From Gammaproteobacteria bacterium (GTDB taxonomy: Bacteria > Pseudomonadota > Gammaproteobacteria > Acidiferrobacterales > Sulfurifustaceae): a DNA stretch of 39,007 nucleotides. Both the position numbers and the translations under genes were made by a program. This document shows, one piece after another, positions 1 through 11,563 of the stretch. Below the pieces are notes generated by a model that saw only the letters and a program-made list of their open reading frames with translations, was not told the DNA's origin and made no database searches. The DNA is taken from contig JAOTWF010000017.1 in assembly GCA_029863005.1 (NCBI GenBank), forward strand, positions 1 to 39,007, written 5' to 3'. How positions within the stretch are numbered: position 1 is the stretch's first letter; each line of letters opens with the position of its first letter.

Positions 1-1
1 T

Positions 2-1330
2 TTGGTTATGCAACTGGCGGCAAACGACGCCTACTTCCGCGGGGAGATGCAGCAGCACTTCCCTGATCTCCTGCCGGGGCTGTTGAAGCTGCGCGCTGCG
101 GCCGAAAAAGCGCTGCCGCGGACGCTCGCCGAGGAACTGCATGCCGACCGGCACCATCGTGCCGCCATGCTGTACGAGACGGTGACCCGTCTTGGCGCCC
201 CGCACGAAGGCCGCGGCTGGCGCTACTGGCTCGATGAACTGTTCCTGCATCCGCAGTGGGGCTTGCTCGGGAGCCTCGCGGTGTTCGCGGCGGTGTTGTT
301 CGTGGTCTTCGAGGTCAGCGTCTGGATCGATTCGATGACTTCGGCAAAACTGGTCGAATGGGTTTCGGCGTGGCAGCCGCAATCGACCGGTGATGTGGTC
401 GCACGCGCGGTGGTGGACGGTCTGATTGGTCTTATCGGCATCGTCGTGCCGTACATGATTCCATTGGTGTTATTGTTGGTGACGCTGGAGGAGTCCGGGA
501 TCATGCAGCGCATCGCCTTCGTCGTCGACCGTGGCTTCCACCATCTCGGCCTGCACGGCGGTGTCGCGGTGCCGTTCCTGATCGGACTTGGCTGCAACGT
601 GCCGGCGCTCTCGGCCGCCGCCCGCACCACCCAGGGACGCGAACGCCTGATTGCTTCGCTTCTGATCACCTTTGTGCCGTGCTCGGCGCGTTCCGCCATT
701 ATCCTCGCGCTCGCCGGCAAATATCTCGGCGGGCTCGGCGTGCTCGCGATCTTCCTGCTCAGCATGATCGTGATCGCGATTCTGGGCCAGGTGCTGACGC
801 GCCGTTATCCCGAAAGTGGCCCCGGGCAGGTGCTGGAGATTCCGCCCTACGCCCTACCCCGATGGCGCTCGCTGCTCCCCATGACCTGGGCACGGACCAG
901 CGACATCCTCACCATCGTGACGCCGTTGCTCGTCGGCGGCAGCGTGGTGCTGGCGCTGCTGGCGCATGTGGGCGCCGACGACGTCATCAACACCGCCTTC
1001 ACCCCGATTACCTCGTGGTGGCTCGGTCTCCCGGCGCTGCTCGGGGTGCCGATCCTGTTTGGCATCCTGCGCAAGGAACTGTCGCTGCTGATGGTCTACC
1101 AGGCGCTCGGCACATTCGACATCGGCGCGCATCTTGACTGGGTGCAAATCATGACATTTCTGATTTTTCTGACTTTCTACTTCCCGTGCGTGTCGACCTT
1201 CGCGGTGATGCTCAAAACCATCGGCCGCAAGCAGGCGTTGGCGTCGGTGTCTCTGTCTATCGGTGTGGCACTGCTCGTCAGTGGGATCATCCGGGTGGTA
1301 CTGCTGGGGGCGCAACACGTCGGCGCTTGA
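2..1330 (+). CDS. feoB: Ferrous iron transporter FeoB, C-terminal part (5' end outside window)
   Basis: This is the membrane portion of the GTP-dependent Fe(II) importer of the inner membrane. The frame is open from base 2, and the N-terminal G domain lies upstream of the window. About 442 codons are visible, where full-length FeoB proteins are usually around 750-800. The sequence shows a soluble linker, then several long hydrophobic segments. The first Gate domain carries the family-typical GLGCNVPA motif (about bases 585-608), and the second carries FYFPCVST (about 1180-1203). These cysteines lie in the conserved permeation-path motifs of the family. Stop TGA at 1328-1330. The gene runs convergently into the thioredoxin-fold gene downstream. 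Any feoA partner would lie outside the window. Confidence 0.95.
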   Translation: MVMQLAANDAYFRGEMQQHFPDLLPGLLKLRAAAEKALPRTLAEELHADRHHRAAMLYETVTRLGAPHEGRGWRYWLDELFLHPQWGLLGSLAVFAAVLFVVFEVSVWIDSMTSAKLVEWVSAWQPQSTGDVVARAVVDGLIGLIGIVVPYMIPLVLLLVTLEESGIMQRIAFVVDRGFHHLGLHGGVAVPFLIGLGCNVPALSAAARTTQGRERLIASLLITFVPCSARSAIILALAGKYLGGLGVLAIFLLSMIVIAILGQVLTRRYPESGPGQVLEIPPYALPRWRSLLPMTWARTSDILTIVTPLLVGGSVVLALLAHVGADDVINTAFTPITSWWLGLPALLGVPILFGILRKELSLLMVYQALGTFDIGAHLDWVQIMTFLIFLTFYFPCVSTFAVMLKTIGRKQALASVSLSIGVALLVSGIIRVVLLGAQHVGA

Positions 1331-1344
1331 GACCGGTTATCGGA

Positions 1345-1361
1345 AACACCGCCGCGGTGTT
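1345..1361. terminator. Hairpin between convergent feoB and thioredoxin-fold gene
   Basis: A perfect inverted repeat, AACACC-GCCGC-GGTGTT, fills the 38-base gap between the stop codons of two convergent genes. That position suits a shared terminator for both strands. No run of T follows on either strand, so intrinsic termination is only a possibility. Confidence 0.35.
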
Positions 1362-1368
1362 ACCTGCT

Positions 1369-2388
1369 TCACTGCGAGTAATCGATCACCACGCCCTGTT
1401 TCAGAAGCTCCTCCCGCCGGGCGGCGTTGTATAAAGAAGGCGTATCAAACTGGTGGTAATACTTTCCGCTGACGTAGCGCAGCAATTCCTTAAAATGAAA
1501 ATGGAATTGCATCCCGTCCATGCGCGTGCGCACAGCGCCCTCGTTAAACAACGCGATCCCCGGCCGGTAAACCAAGTTTAAGCTTTGCGCCCACTTTTTC
1601 GGCGTCGTATTTTCGCCGTCGATGTCGATAATGGGTGAATCCGAATAGGCATCGAGCCGGACGATAGTGAACTTCGCCAATTCCGGTTTGACTTCGTTGT
1701 GGCTCAGCACCTTGGCATGGAACTCGTTGCAATCAGCACAGTCCTTGTCCTCGAAGATCACGGCCAGGGGCTTGTCGTAGTTTTTGAAATTGGCCATCTC
1801 GGAAAATCGCGGATCCTTGCGGAATTGATACACCGCGGCTTTGTTCTGCTTTTCCACAAATGCGGCCAGGGTTTGCGCTTGGTAATGTTTCCCGTGCACA
1901 TACTCGAGCGCCTGGCGCAGGGCGGCCGGCTTGCGGTACCCGTTCAACTGCAACACGATATTTCCCTTCACGTCGAAAAACACCATCGTCGGCGTGGCCT
2001 TGACCTTCAGGTTTTTGGCCACCTGTTGTTCCGTATAGGAATTGCCATCGAACCATTCCACGTTCTTGCCGCCGCGAATATCGATGCCGATGACATCGAA
2101 ATGTTTTTCCGTGAATTCCTTGGTCTCACCTTGGCGGAAATTTTCATCCAGCAGCCGCGCGCAGTAAGGGCACTGTTCCAGATGAGCGAACAGCATCAAA
2201 TGCCGGCCTCGCTGGCTGGCCTCTTCCACGTCCTCGTTCAGTATCAAAAAACTGCTCTTGAACCAGCCGGGCAGTTCGTAATTCACCCCGCCCGTGACCC
2301 GGCCGCGAGGGGTGTCGGCCACGGCAACCGGGGGGAGCACGAGAACCATCACGGCAAATGCCAATAAAGTAACTTGCAATGTTTTCAT
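1369..2388 (-). CDS. Exported tandem thioredoxin-fold protein (SoxW-like)
   Basis: The 339-residue protein starts with a signal peptide (hydrophobic core about residues 8-22, plausible cleavage after VAVA at 21-24), so it should act in the periplasm. It holds two thioredoxin-like units. The first has CPYC at 73-76 with the cis-proline segment TPT at 132-134. The second has CADC at 217-220 and a possible cis-proline at 276. Both CxxC pairs are intact, so redox activity is likely, but partners are unknown. SoxW-type proteins are thioredoxins of sulfur-oxidation clusters; no sox gene is visible here, so the name marks fold resemblance only. The ATG at 2388 is preceded by CTCCTCC, which is not a ribosome binding site. 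The gene lies 51 bases after lptG and could be transcribed with it. Confidence 0.8.
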   Translation of the reverse strand: MKTLQVTLLAFAVMVLVLPPVAVADTPRGRVTGGVNYELPGWFKSSFLILNEDVEEASQRGRHLMLFAHLEQCPYCARLLDENFRQGETKEFTEKHFDVIGIDIRGGKNVEWFDGNSYTEQQVAKNLKVKATPTMVFFDVKGNIVLQLNGYRKPAALRQALEYVHGKHYQAQTLAAFVEKQNKAAVYQFRKDPRFSEMANFKNYDKPLAVIFEDKDCADCNEFHAKVLSHNEVKPELAKFTIVRLDAYSDSPIIDIDGENTTPKKWAQSLNLVYRPGIALFNEGAVRTRMDGMQFHFHFKELLRYVSGKYYHQFDTPSLYNAARREELLKQGVVIDYSQ

Positions 2389-2439
2389 GGAGGAGATTTC
2401 AGTTTCAAGTTCAAAGTGGTATGACAGAAAGGGCCTAAA

Positions 2440-3519
2440 TCATATTCCGCGCGCGGCACGGTGCAACAGGTACATCGCCAAGGCAAAAAAGAGCAGGATC
2501 GGCAACAGCGCCGCCGCCATGGGCGGGAAAGCATACAGCGCACCGAAGTAACCGATACTCTTGTGAAAAATAATGAACACGAGCCCCAGCATAATCCCGA
2601 TGAACACGCGCTGGCTCAGGCCACCGCTGCGCAGCTGGCGAAATACAAAGGGCGTGGCCAGCAGCATCATGATGAGCGTGGCCAACGGCATGAAGCTTTT
2701 CTGCCAGAACGCCAGACGAAAGTTGCGCGTGTCCTGGTTGTTCTGTTGCAGGTGCCCGATGTAGTAATGAAGCTGCTGGAGTGAGAGGCTCTCGGGCCGG
2801 ATGGCGAACACCGAGACCACGTCGGGGGTCAACACCGAATGCCATACCTCTTGCTTCACGCGCCGCGTTTGCACTGCTTCCTGCCCAACGATCAGGCTTT
2901 CCGTCACGCCTTCCAGCCGCCAGGCGTCGCCGTCATGGCGGGCGCGTTGCGCGGCAGTCTGGCTGCGCAGGCGATTGTCCTGGCCGAACACGTAGATGTT
3001 CATGCGCAACAGGCTGAAATCCGGTAGCACCTCACCGATGTTCACAAACGATGTCCCACTGCGCAGCCAGATGCCGGTGCTTTTCTTCTGCAACGGAGTT
3101 TCCAGCGCGCGGGCGCGCCCGGTTTGCGCCATGTTTTCAGAGACCGGCACGATGTATTCACCCACCAGCAGGATCACGACGGCGAACAGCAGGCCGACTT
3201 TGAGCGTTGCGATGACGATGCGCGCCACCGACACTCCGGCTGCGCGCATGGCGGTCAGCTCGGAGTTAAGCGCCAGGGTGGATAGCCCCATGATGGTCCC
3301 GATCAGGGCACCGATGGGGGAAAGCTCGTAGACCTGCTGCGGCTGGCGCAGCACGACGTACTTCAGCAGTTCGAACAACCCGAATTGGGCAATGCCGTAA
3401 TCCTTTAGGGCATCGATAAGGACGAAGAACACCGCCAGCGCCACCAGCACATTCAGTACCAGCAGGGTGCTGTGGATGACATGCCGGGCGATCAACCGAT
3501 CGAGGAGCGAGAGCATCAT
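2440..3519 (-). CDS. lptG: LPS export ABC transporter permease LptG
   Basis: This is one of the two membrane subunits of the LptB2FG complex, which extracts lipopolysaccharide from the inner membrane and pushes it along the LptC-LptA bridge. It has the YjgP/YjgQ family layout: one N-terminal transmembrane segment after MMLSLLDRLIARHV, two further segments, a large periplasmic beta-jellyroll domain (roughly residues 120-265) and three C-terminal segments. I place the start at the ATG at 3519, which overlaps the lptF stop as ATGA and gives 359 residues, the usual family size. Longer upstream extension is overlap with lptF. Translational coupling to lptF is expected. Stop TGA at 2440-2442. Confidence 0.93.
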   Translation of the reverse strand: MMLSLLDRLIARHVIHSTLLVLNVLVALAVFFVLIDALKDYGIAQFGLFELLKYVVLRQPQQVYELSPIGALIGTIMGLSTLALNSELTAMRAAGVSVARIVIATLKVGLLFAVVILLVGEYIVPVSENMAQTGRARALETPLQKKSTGIWLRSGTSFVNIGEVLPDFSLLRMNIYVFGQDNRLRSQTAAQRARHDGDAWRLEGVTESLIVGQEAVQTRRVKQEVWHSVLTPDVVSVFAIRPESLSLQQLHYYIGHLQQNNQDTRNFRLAFWQKSFMPLATLIMMLLATPFVFRQLRSGGLSQRVFIGIMLGLVFIIFHKSIGYFGALYAFPPMAAALLPILLFFALAMYLLHRAARGI

Positions 3520-4613
3520 GCGCTTCGTGCCCTCGTGGGCAGGGAAAACAGCGGTTGGTTCCGCTGACGCTGCCACAGCAGATAAAGGGCCACCAACGCC
3601 ATGACGCCGTGCACCCACCACAGGCCCAGCACCGGCGGAACAGTGCCCTTCTCCAGCATGGTCCTGCCGATACCGAGCAAGTTGGAATAAACGAAATAAA
3701 CCACGATGGCAACGAAGAAATTAGACATGCGCCCCCGGCGCAAGTCGGTGTAGGCGAACACCAGCGCATACAGCATCAGCACGAACAAGACGATGGTTTT
3801 GCCCAGGCGCCAGTGCAGTTCGGCGATAACCTGTGGGTTGCTGAGCTGTCCCAACAGCATCAGATTCGCCTGGCCCGCGACCGGTACTAGCGGCTCATCC
3901 AGTTTTTTAGGCTCGATGCGCAGGTTGTAAACTTCGAATTCGAGGATGCGGTAATTGGCGGAACCGGGCTCGCCTTCGTATTGTGTTCCGTTATGCAGTG
4001 CGATGAACTTATCGCCGGTTCCGGGATCGATGAACGGGCGGCCGGATTTCGCCACCAGCACGCCCTGGCGGCCCTGCTCCAGGCTGCTGACAAAAATTCC
4101 CTCAAGACTATTGTCGCCGCGAATATTTTCGGCGTAGAAAATCTTTCCCTTGCCCGGTGCCTCGGTGAATGCACCCGGGGCCACCTGCTCGGGATCGGTG
4201 CGCTGGGAACTTTCGTTTTTAACCTTTTCAATTTGGCGGACCGAAAGTGGTGTGGTGTAAAACGACGCCGATAAGACCACCACTGAGAGTGCGATGCCAA
4301 TCAGCATCACCGGCCGCACGAAATGCATCAGGCCCACCCCGCAGGCGGCCAGGACCGTCATTTCACTGTCGCGATACCAGCGCGATAACGTCAGGAGAAT
4401 GCCCAGGTAAAAGGCGAGCGGCAGCAACACGTCGATCTTGCCGAGCATCTGGTAACCGAGCAGGACATAAACCACGGTTTCCGGCGGGCCGCCGCGCACC
4501 GCCCGCCCGAGGAGCAGGGTCATGTTCATCAGGGTCATGACGATCAGCAACACCAACGCGGTACCCAGCATGGTGACGGCCACTTCCCGGTAAAACGCGC
4601 GATTAATGATCAA
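3516..4613 (-). CDS. lptF: LPS export ABC transporter permease LptF
   Basis: This is the partner permease of LptG in the lipopolysaccharide exporter. It has a hydrophobic N-terminal segment with the early REVAVTML stretch, paired transmembrane helices near residues 10-110, a periplasmic domain with the FYTTPLS and RTDPEQVAPGAF regions typical of LptF, and three C-terminal helices. The start is unusual. No ATG fits, and two in-frame TTG codons are available, at 4652 and 4613. I favour 4613: it begins MIINRAFYREV, matches the family N terminus, gives 365 residues and has a weak AGG about ten bases upstream. The gene overlaps lptG by four bases and is divergent from pepA across 214 bases. Confidence 0.9.
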   Translation of the reverse strand: MIINRAFYREVAVTMLGTALVLLIVMTLMNMTLLLGRAVRGGPPETVVYVLLGYQMLGKIDVLLPLAFYLGILLTLSRWYRDSEMTVLAACGVGLMHFVRPVMLIGIALSVVVLSASFYTTPLSVRQIEKVKNESSQRTDPEQVAPGAFTEAPGKGKIFYAENIRGDNSLEGIFVSSLEQGRQGVLVAKSGRPFIDPGTGDKFIALHNGTQYEGEPGSANYRILEFEVYNLRIEPKKLDEPLVPVAGQANLMLLGQLSNPQVIAELHWRLGKTIVLFVLMLYALVFAYTDLRRGRMSNFFVAIVVYFVYSNLLGIGRTMLEKGTVPPVLGLWWVHGVMALVALYLLWQRQRNQPLFSLPTRARSA

Positions 4614-4756
4614 AGCAGATGTGCCTGGCCGGTTTTGACAAGGAATGCACAATCATTGGAAAATGCCCCGGAACTGCCAGCCTTAAGGGGTTACCATCAA
4701 AATTACCGTTTTCATGCGCAAAGTCATCCCTAATGGCTTGATTGCAAAACGGAACC

Positions 4757-4785
4757 GTGACCTAAAGTCGCCAAAAATATACCAT
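4757..4785 (+). promoter_or_regulatory. Candidate sigma70-type promoter of pepA
   Basis: GTGACC (4757-4762) and TACCAT (4780-4785) are separated by 17 bases, each matching four of six consensus positions. They sit about 40 bases before the pepA start in the lptF-pepA divergent region. Nothing equally clear was seen for lptF on the other strand. Confidence 0.35.
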
Positions 4786-4827
4786 AACCTGCACTGGCGG
4801 GGCGTGAAATAAATACAGGAATTCGGC

Positions 4828-6339
4828 ATGGAATTCATTGTTAAAAGCGGTACACCCGAGAAACAGCGTACCGGCTGCATCGTGGTGGGGATATTTGAGA
4901 CGCGCAAGCTTTCCGCCGTGGCGCACCAGATTGACGAAGTCTCGGGCGGCGCCATCGCTGCCATATTGCGCCGCGGCGATCTGGAAGGAAAAGCCGGCCA
5001 GACCCTCCTATTGCACAACATCGCCAATCTTCCCAGCGAACGCGTGCTGCTCGTGGGTTGTGGCAAGGAAAAAGAATTCAATGAAACCCGCTACCGCGAG
5101 GCCACCGCGAAAGCGGTAAAGGTCTTGAACGACACCGGCGCCACCGAAATCACCACCTACCTCACCGAACTCGACATCAAGGGCCGCGACATCGCCTGGA
5201 AAATCCGCCAGGCGGTGGAAGTGTCGGAAGTCGCGCTGTATCGCTTCGATCAGCTCAAGAGCAAACCGAAGAATCAACGCCGCGCCATCAAGCGCATGGT
5301 CCTGGCCGTGCCCAAGCGCAGCGATCTTGGCACCGGCGAGCAGGCGATCCGGGAAGGTCAGGCGATCGCCGAAGGTGTGCGACTCGCGCGCGATCTCGGC
5401 AATCTGCCCGGAAACCTGTGCACCCCGAGCTACCTCGCGGAACAGGCTCAGGAGATTGGCAAACAATTCAACCTGAAGACGACAGTGCTCGAGAAGGATG
5501 ACATGCAGAAACTCGGCATGGGCGCGTTGCTGTCCGTGTCGCGTGGAAGCCGCCAGCCGCCCAAGTTGATCGTCCTCGAATACTCGGGCGGCAAGGAAAG
5601 CGAAGCCCCCGTGGCGCTCGTTGGTAAGGGACTGACTTTCGATGCCGGTGGAATCTCTATCAAGCCGGCCGCCAACATGGACGAGATGAAATTCGACATG
5701 TGCGGCGGCGCCTCCGTGCTCGGCGCCGTGAAAGCCGCGGCCGAACTGAAGCTTCCGATCAACCTTGTCGGCATTGTGCCAAGCTCGGAGAATTTGCCCG
5801 ATGGCGATGCCAACAAGCCCGGAGACATTGTTACCAGCATGTCCGGCCAGACGGTGGAGGTGCTCAATACCGACGCCGAGGGCCGGCTGATCCTGTCGGA
5901 TGCCCTCACCTACGCTGAAAAATTTAATCCCGCTGTGGTCATCGATATTGCCACGCTCACCGGCGCCTGCGTGATCGCGCTTGGCGCCCATGCCAGCGGA
6001 CTGCTGGCCAACAATGATTCACTCGCGCGCGAAATCCTGAATGCCGGAAAATACACCCACGACCGCGCCTGGCAGCTGCCGCTGTGGGATGAATACCAGA
6101 AACAACTCGACAGCAATTTCGCCGACATGGCCAACATCGGTGGTCGCGAGGCCGGCACCATTACCGGCGCTTGCTTTCTCTCGCGTTATGCAAAAAATTT
6201 CAAATGGGCGCATCTCGACATCGCCGGCACCGCCTGGAAAACCGGCAAGGAAAAAGGTGCGACCGGGCGTCCCGTGCCGTTGCTGGTGCAATACCTGATC
6301 AACCGCGCGCACAAACGAGACGCGGAAACCACGGCATGA
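4828..6339 (+). CDS. pepA: Leucyl aminopeptidase PepA
   Basis: This cytosolic M17 metallo-aminopeptidase releases N-terminal residues and functions as a hexamer with two metal ions per site. In some bacteria it also binds DNA as a regulator. The 503-residue length is normal. The N-terminal macro-like domain spans about residues 1-165. The catalytic domain carries VGKGLTFDAGG (lysine and metal-binding aspartate) and the family signature NTDAEGRLIL near residue 350. The ATG at 4828 has AGGA about eight bases upstream. It is the first gene of a plus-strand unit and overlaps holC by four bases, the pepA-holC-valS order known from many gammaproteobacteria. Confidence 0.97.
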   Translation: MEFIVKSGTPEKQRTGCIVVGIFETRKLSAVAHQIDEVSGGAIAAILRRGDLEGKAGQTLLLHNIANLPSERVLLVGCGKEKEFNETRYREATAKAVKVLNDTGATEITTYLTELDIKGRDIAWKIRQAVEVSEVALYRFDQLKSKPKNQRRAIKRMVLAVPKRSDLGTGEQAIREGQAIAEGVRLARDLGNLPGNLCTPSYLAEQAQEIGKQFNLKTTVLEKDDMQKLGMGALLSVSRGSRQPPKLIVLEYSGGKESEAPVALVGKGLTFDAGGISIKPAANMDEMKFDMCGGASVLGAVKAAAELKLPINLVGIVPSSENLPDGDANKPGDIVTSMSGQTVEVLNTDAEGRLILSDALTYAEKFNPAVVIDIATLTGACVIALGAHASGLLANNDSLAREILNAGKYTHDRAWQLPLWDEYQKQLDSNFADMANIGGREAGTITGACFLSRYAKNFKWAHLDIAGTAWKTGKEKGATGRPVPLLVQYLINRAHKRDAETTA

Positions 6340-6785
6340 CGCGCGTCGATTTTTACCTGCTCCACGACAATACCGAAACCGGTAAGAACCTCGCTGTTTG
6401 CAAGCTTGCGCATAAGGCATTTTCCCTCGGTCACCACATTTATATTTACGCCCCCGATTCCGGGCAGGCGCAGACACTCGACCGTTTACTCTGGACATTC
6501 AATCAGGGCAGCTTCATCCCGCATGGGCTAAGCGCGAATGCGCCGGATGCCGACATCCCGGTTCTGATCGGATATGATGACCCTCCGGTGACATACGAGG
6601 ATGTGCTGATTCAGCTCACGCCGCAGGTTCCGGAGTTTTTCAGCCGGTTCCAACGCGTCGCCGAGGTGGTCAACGGCGGCGAAGAGGAAAAGGCGCAGGC
6701 GCGCGAACGCTTCCGTTTTTACCGCGATCGCGGCTATGCGCTGCAAACTCACAAAATCCCATCCGGCGATTTTGTCGAGGCTTGA
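6336..6785 (+). CDS. holC: DNA polymerase III chi subunit HolC
   Basis: This 149-residue protein is the chi subunit of the clamp-loader assembly, which in E. coli links the complex (through psi, HolD) to single-strand binding protein. The opening TRVDFYLLHD, the segment RLLWTFNQGSFIPHG and the later PVLIGYDD are characteristic of HolC. The ATG at 6336 overlaps the pepA stop (ATGA), so the longer upstream open frame is not used. The next gene starts three bases after the holC stop, so holC and the unknown protein are probably translated in a coupled way. Confidence 0.93.
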   Translation: MTRVDFYLLHDNTETGKNLAVCKLAHKAFSLGHHIYIYAPDSGQAQTLDRLLWTFNQGSFIPHGLSANAPDADIPVLIGYDDPPVTYEDVLIQLTPQVPEFFSRFQRVAEVVNGGEEEKAQARERFRFYRDRGYALQTHKIPSGDFVEA

Positions 6786-6788
6786 ACC

Positions 6789-8612
6789 ATGGAATCATCC
6801 GAATCGAAATACAAGCACAAGCCTTCTGAGAAACACACCCTTGAAGAGGTGCTGAAGTCGCTGCAGGACCTGATTCGTGTGGATTTATCCGAGGACAAAT
6901 CCGCGGCAAGCAAGGCAGAAAATCCACCGTCAACCTCACCGGCGCACGCCCCCACCGAGACCAAACCGATCCGCGAGAAACCCTCGAGTCAGCGAGAGGA
7001 TTTCGCCCCGTCGTCGCCGGGCTCGGGGCCAGTCAATCTCGATGCCGTGATGCGCTCCCTGAGAGACCTGATCACCCACGAGCTCAACGTCAGCAATGAA
7101 TCCAAACCGGCCGCGGCTCATGATGAATACCTTGCGAGAGATGAAAATATCGAGGAATACATCCCGGAAGGCTTGTCCCCCCTGGATGAGAAACTGGAAA
7201 TCAGTGACAAGCCCATTTCGGGGGAACCCGAAGCCGCGCCATCGCCTGAAGAGGCTCTGGCGCCCGAAATAAATGAAAATTTATCTGCGCCGGAAGATTT
7301 GACTCCGCCCGATGAGGAATTGACCATCGAAGCACCGGCGGAGCCAGAAGCCCTCCCCGCCTCCCAGGAGGAATCCATGGACCTCTCCGCGGAAATCACG
7401 CCGGAACCGGAGGAGAGTCCGGGAGAACCTGACGCGGAAGAATTCATACCGCTTGATGAGGAATTGAGCTTCGAGGCACCGGCGGCGCCCGAGCCCTCGC
7501 CCGCCAAATTCGCAGAGACCACGGAGCTTCCGGGAGAAATTTCACCGGAGTTACTCGAAGCACCTATCTCTGCACCGCCTGGCGGGGAAGGGTTTTCGCC
7601 GGAACTAGAGAAAGACCCGGCGCCGGGCGCACAACATGAAATGTCCTTCGGGGAGGCGCCATCGCTTGCCCCCGAATCGGAATCGGCTTCAATGGATTCC
7701 ACCCCGGTACCGTCACCGGAACCCGAGCTGGCGCCGGAACCGCCAGCACCCTTGGAAGAACACGATCAGGCTGTGGAAGCGAAACATGAAGAGGCGGCCG
7801 AAGCCTTGCCGACGATTGATGTCGAGGAAAGTTTCGATGACAGCGATTATTTCACCTCAGTCCCGTCCCCCGAGCATTTGCCACCGCCTTCGGAAGAGAC
7901 CATCGATCTCAGTGTCGACATTTCTTCTGAACCGCAGACCGATACACCGCCTGTTGCGGAGACGCCAGCCGTGCCGGAACCGGAGCAATCTTCGGAGACG
8001 CCAACCGAAGCCAGCGGAAAGAAAATCACACTGGCAATCATGGATGAGCCCGCTCCAGAGAAAGCCAACGACAAATATTCTATCGATTTCGACTCATCCG
8101 AATTGAGTCCGCCCCTGCCGAATGAACCGGAACTGTCCCCGCCAGAGACAAGCCCCTCCGCGGAGAGCGAAACGCCGGTCGATACCCCCGCAGCCGACAG
8201 CCCCCCGACACCGGAAGCTGAGCCAGTGCCTGAATCGGAAACCACGGCTCCCGCACCGGAGGCACCCGCCATGGAGGCCAAAACCGAATCGACCCCCACA
8301 ACGGAGCCACCCGATGAGACCGGAGAATCGCCGGCGCCTGAGGCGCCAGCTTCTCACGAACTGGACGACATCCCGGTATTGAAAGACGTCGTGGCCCAGC
8401 CGGGGGATGGCAAGCGAAGAAAGAAAACCGCCACGCCAGCCACCGAGTCACCGCTGCCCGCGCCCGACCGCGCCCGCGAGATCGTTGTGCGCGCCGTGGC
8501 CAAGCTCAACGTCGAGATGCGTAAATCCGGGAGCGCGGGACTCGACACTCGCACCATCCTGCGGCTGCAGCAACTGATTCGCCAGGAACTTGAAAAAGGC
8601 GGTAAGAAATGA
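6789..8612 (+). CDS. Unknown acidic Pro/Glu-rich protein with short repeated helical motifs
   Basis: I do not recognise this 607-residue protein. About 450 central residues are low-complexity, rich in Pro, Glu, Ala and Ser, and surely disordered. They include degenerate units of about 45-50 residues with a core such as PLDEELSFEAP (starts near 131, 174 and 221). At the ends are short predicted amphipathic helices of similar pattern: EEVLKSLQDLIRVDL (19-33), DAVMRSLRDLITHEL (85-99) and TILRLQQLIRQEL (589-601). A basic helical segment, AREIVVRAVAKLNVEM, lies just before the last one. There is no signal peptide or membrane segment, so it is probably cytosolic. The start is three bases after holC and the gene precedes valS. 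I infer a scaffold or tether; no enzymatic motif is visible. Confidence 0.8.
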   Translation: MESSESKYKHKPSEKHTLEEVLKSLQDLIRVDLSEDKSAASKAENPPSTSPAHAPTETKPIREKPSSQREDFAPSSPGSGPVNLDAVMRSLRDLITHELNVSNESKPAAAHDEYLARDENIEEYIPEGLSPLDEKLEISDKPISGEPEAAPSPEEALAPEINENLSAPEDLTPPDEELTIEAPAEPEALPASQEESMDLSAEITPEPEESPGEPDAEEFIPLDEELSFEAPAAPEPSPAKFAETTELPGEISPELLEAPISAPPGGEGFSPELEKDPAPGAQHEMSFGEAPSLAPESESASMDSTPVPSPEPELAPEPPAPLEEHDQAVEAKHEEAAEALPTIDVEESFDDSDYFTSVPSPEHLPPPSEETIDLSVDISSEPQTDTPPVAETPAVPEPEQSSETPTEASGKKITLAIMDEPAPEKANDKYSIDFDSSELSPPLPNEPELSPPETSPSAESETPVDTPAADSPPTPEAEPVPESETTAPAPEAPAMEAKTESTPTTEPPDETGESPAPEAPASHELDDIPVLKDVVAQPGDGKRRKKTATPATESPLPAPDRAREIVVRAVAKLNVEMRKSGSAGLDTRTILRLQQLIRQELEKGGKK

Positions 8613-8620
8613 TCGGCCTG

Positions 8621-8655
8621 TTTAATGAGTGAAAAATTACCGATAACTCACTAAA
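8621..8655. promoter_or_regulatory. Inverted repeat in the valS leader
   Basis: TTTAATGAGT (8621-8630) and ACTCACTAAA (8646-8655) are complementary at nine of ten positions with a 15-base loop. They lie in the 75-base gap before valS. No T run follows, so this is more likely an operator or mRNA structure than a terminator. The valS start itself has no recognisable ribosome binding site. Confidence 0.4.
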
Positions 8656-8687
8656 ATTCCGCCCGCTTTTCAACTGTTACTGTTTCG

Positions 8688-11513
<2,826 letters not shown>

Positions 11514-11563
11514 TATTCGCCCGCCCTTTACTCCTATTGACATCGCCTCTTCAAGGAGTCTCC

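Noticed and set aside
2389-2400. AGGAG-like purine run on the plus strand beside ATG at 2386
   Set aside because: On the plus strand the run follows rather than precedes the ATG; the plus-strand frame is a shadow of lptG.
5008-5991. 327-codon open frame antisense to pepA
   Set aside because: It lies wholly inside a well-conserved gene; GC-rich third positions keep the opposite frame open, and the translation shows no domain pattern.
7118-8299. Ser/Gly-rich open frames antisense to the unknown Pro/Glu-rich gene
   Set aside because: They are the reverse reading of repeated Pro/Glu codons (GAA, CCG), which produces Ser/Gly-rich sequence; no ribosome binding site or family motif.
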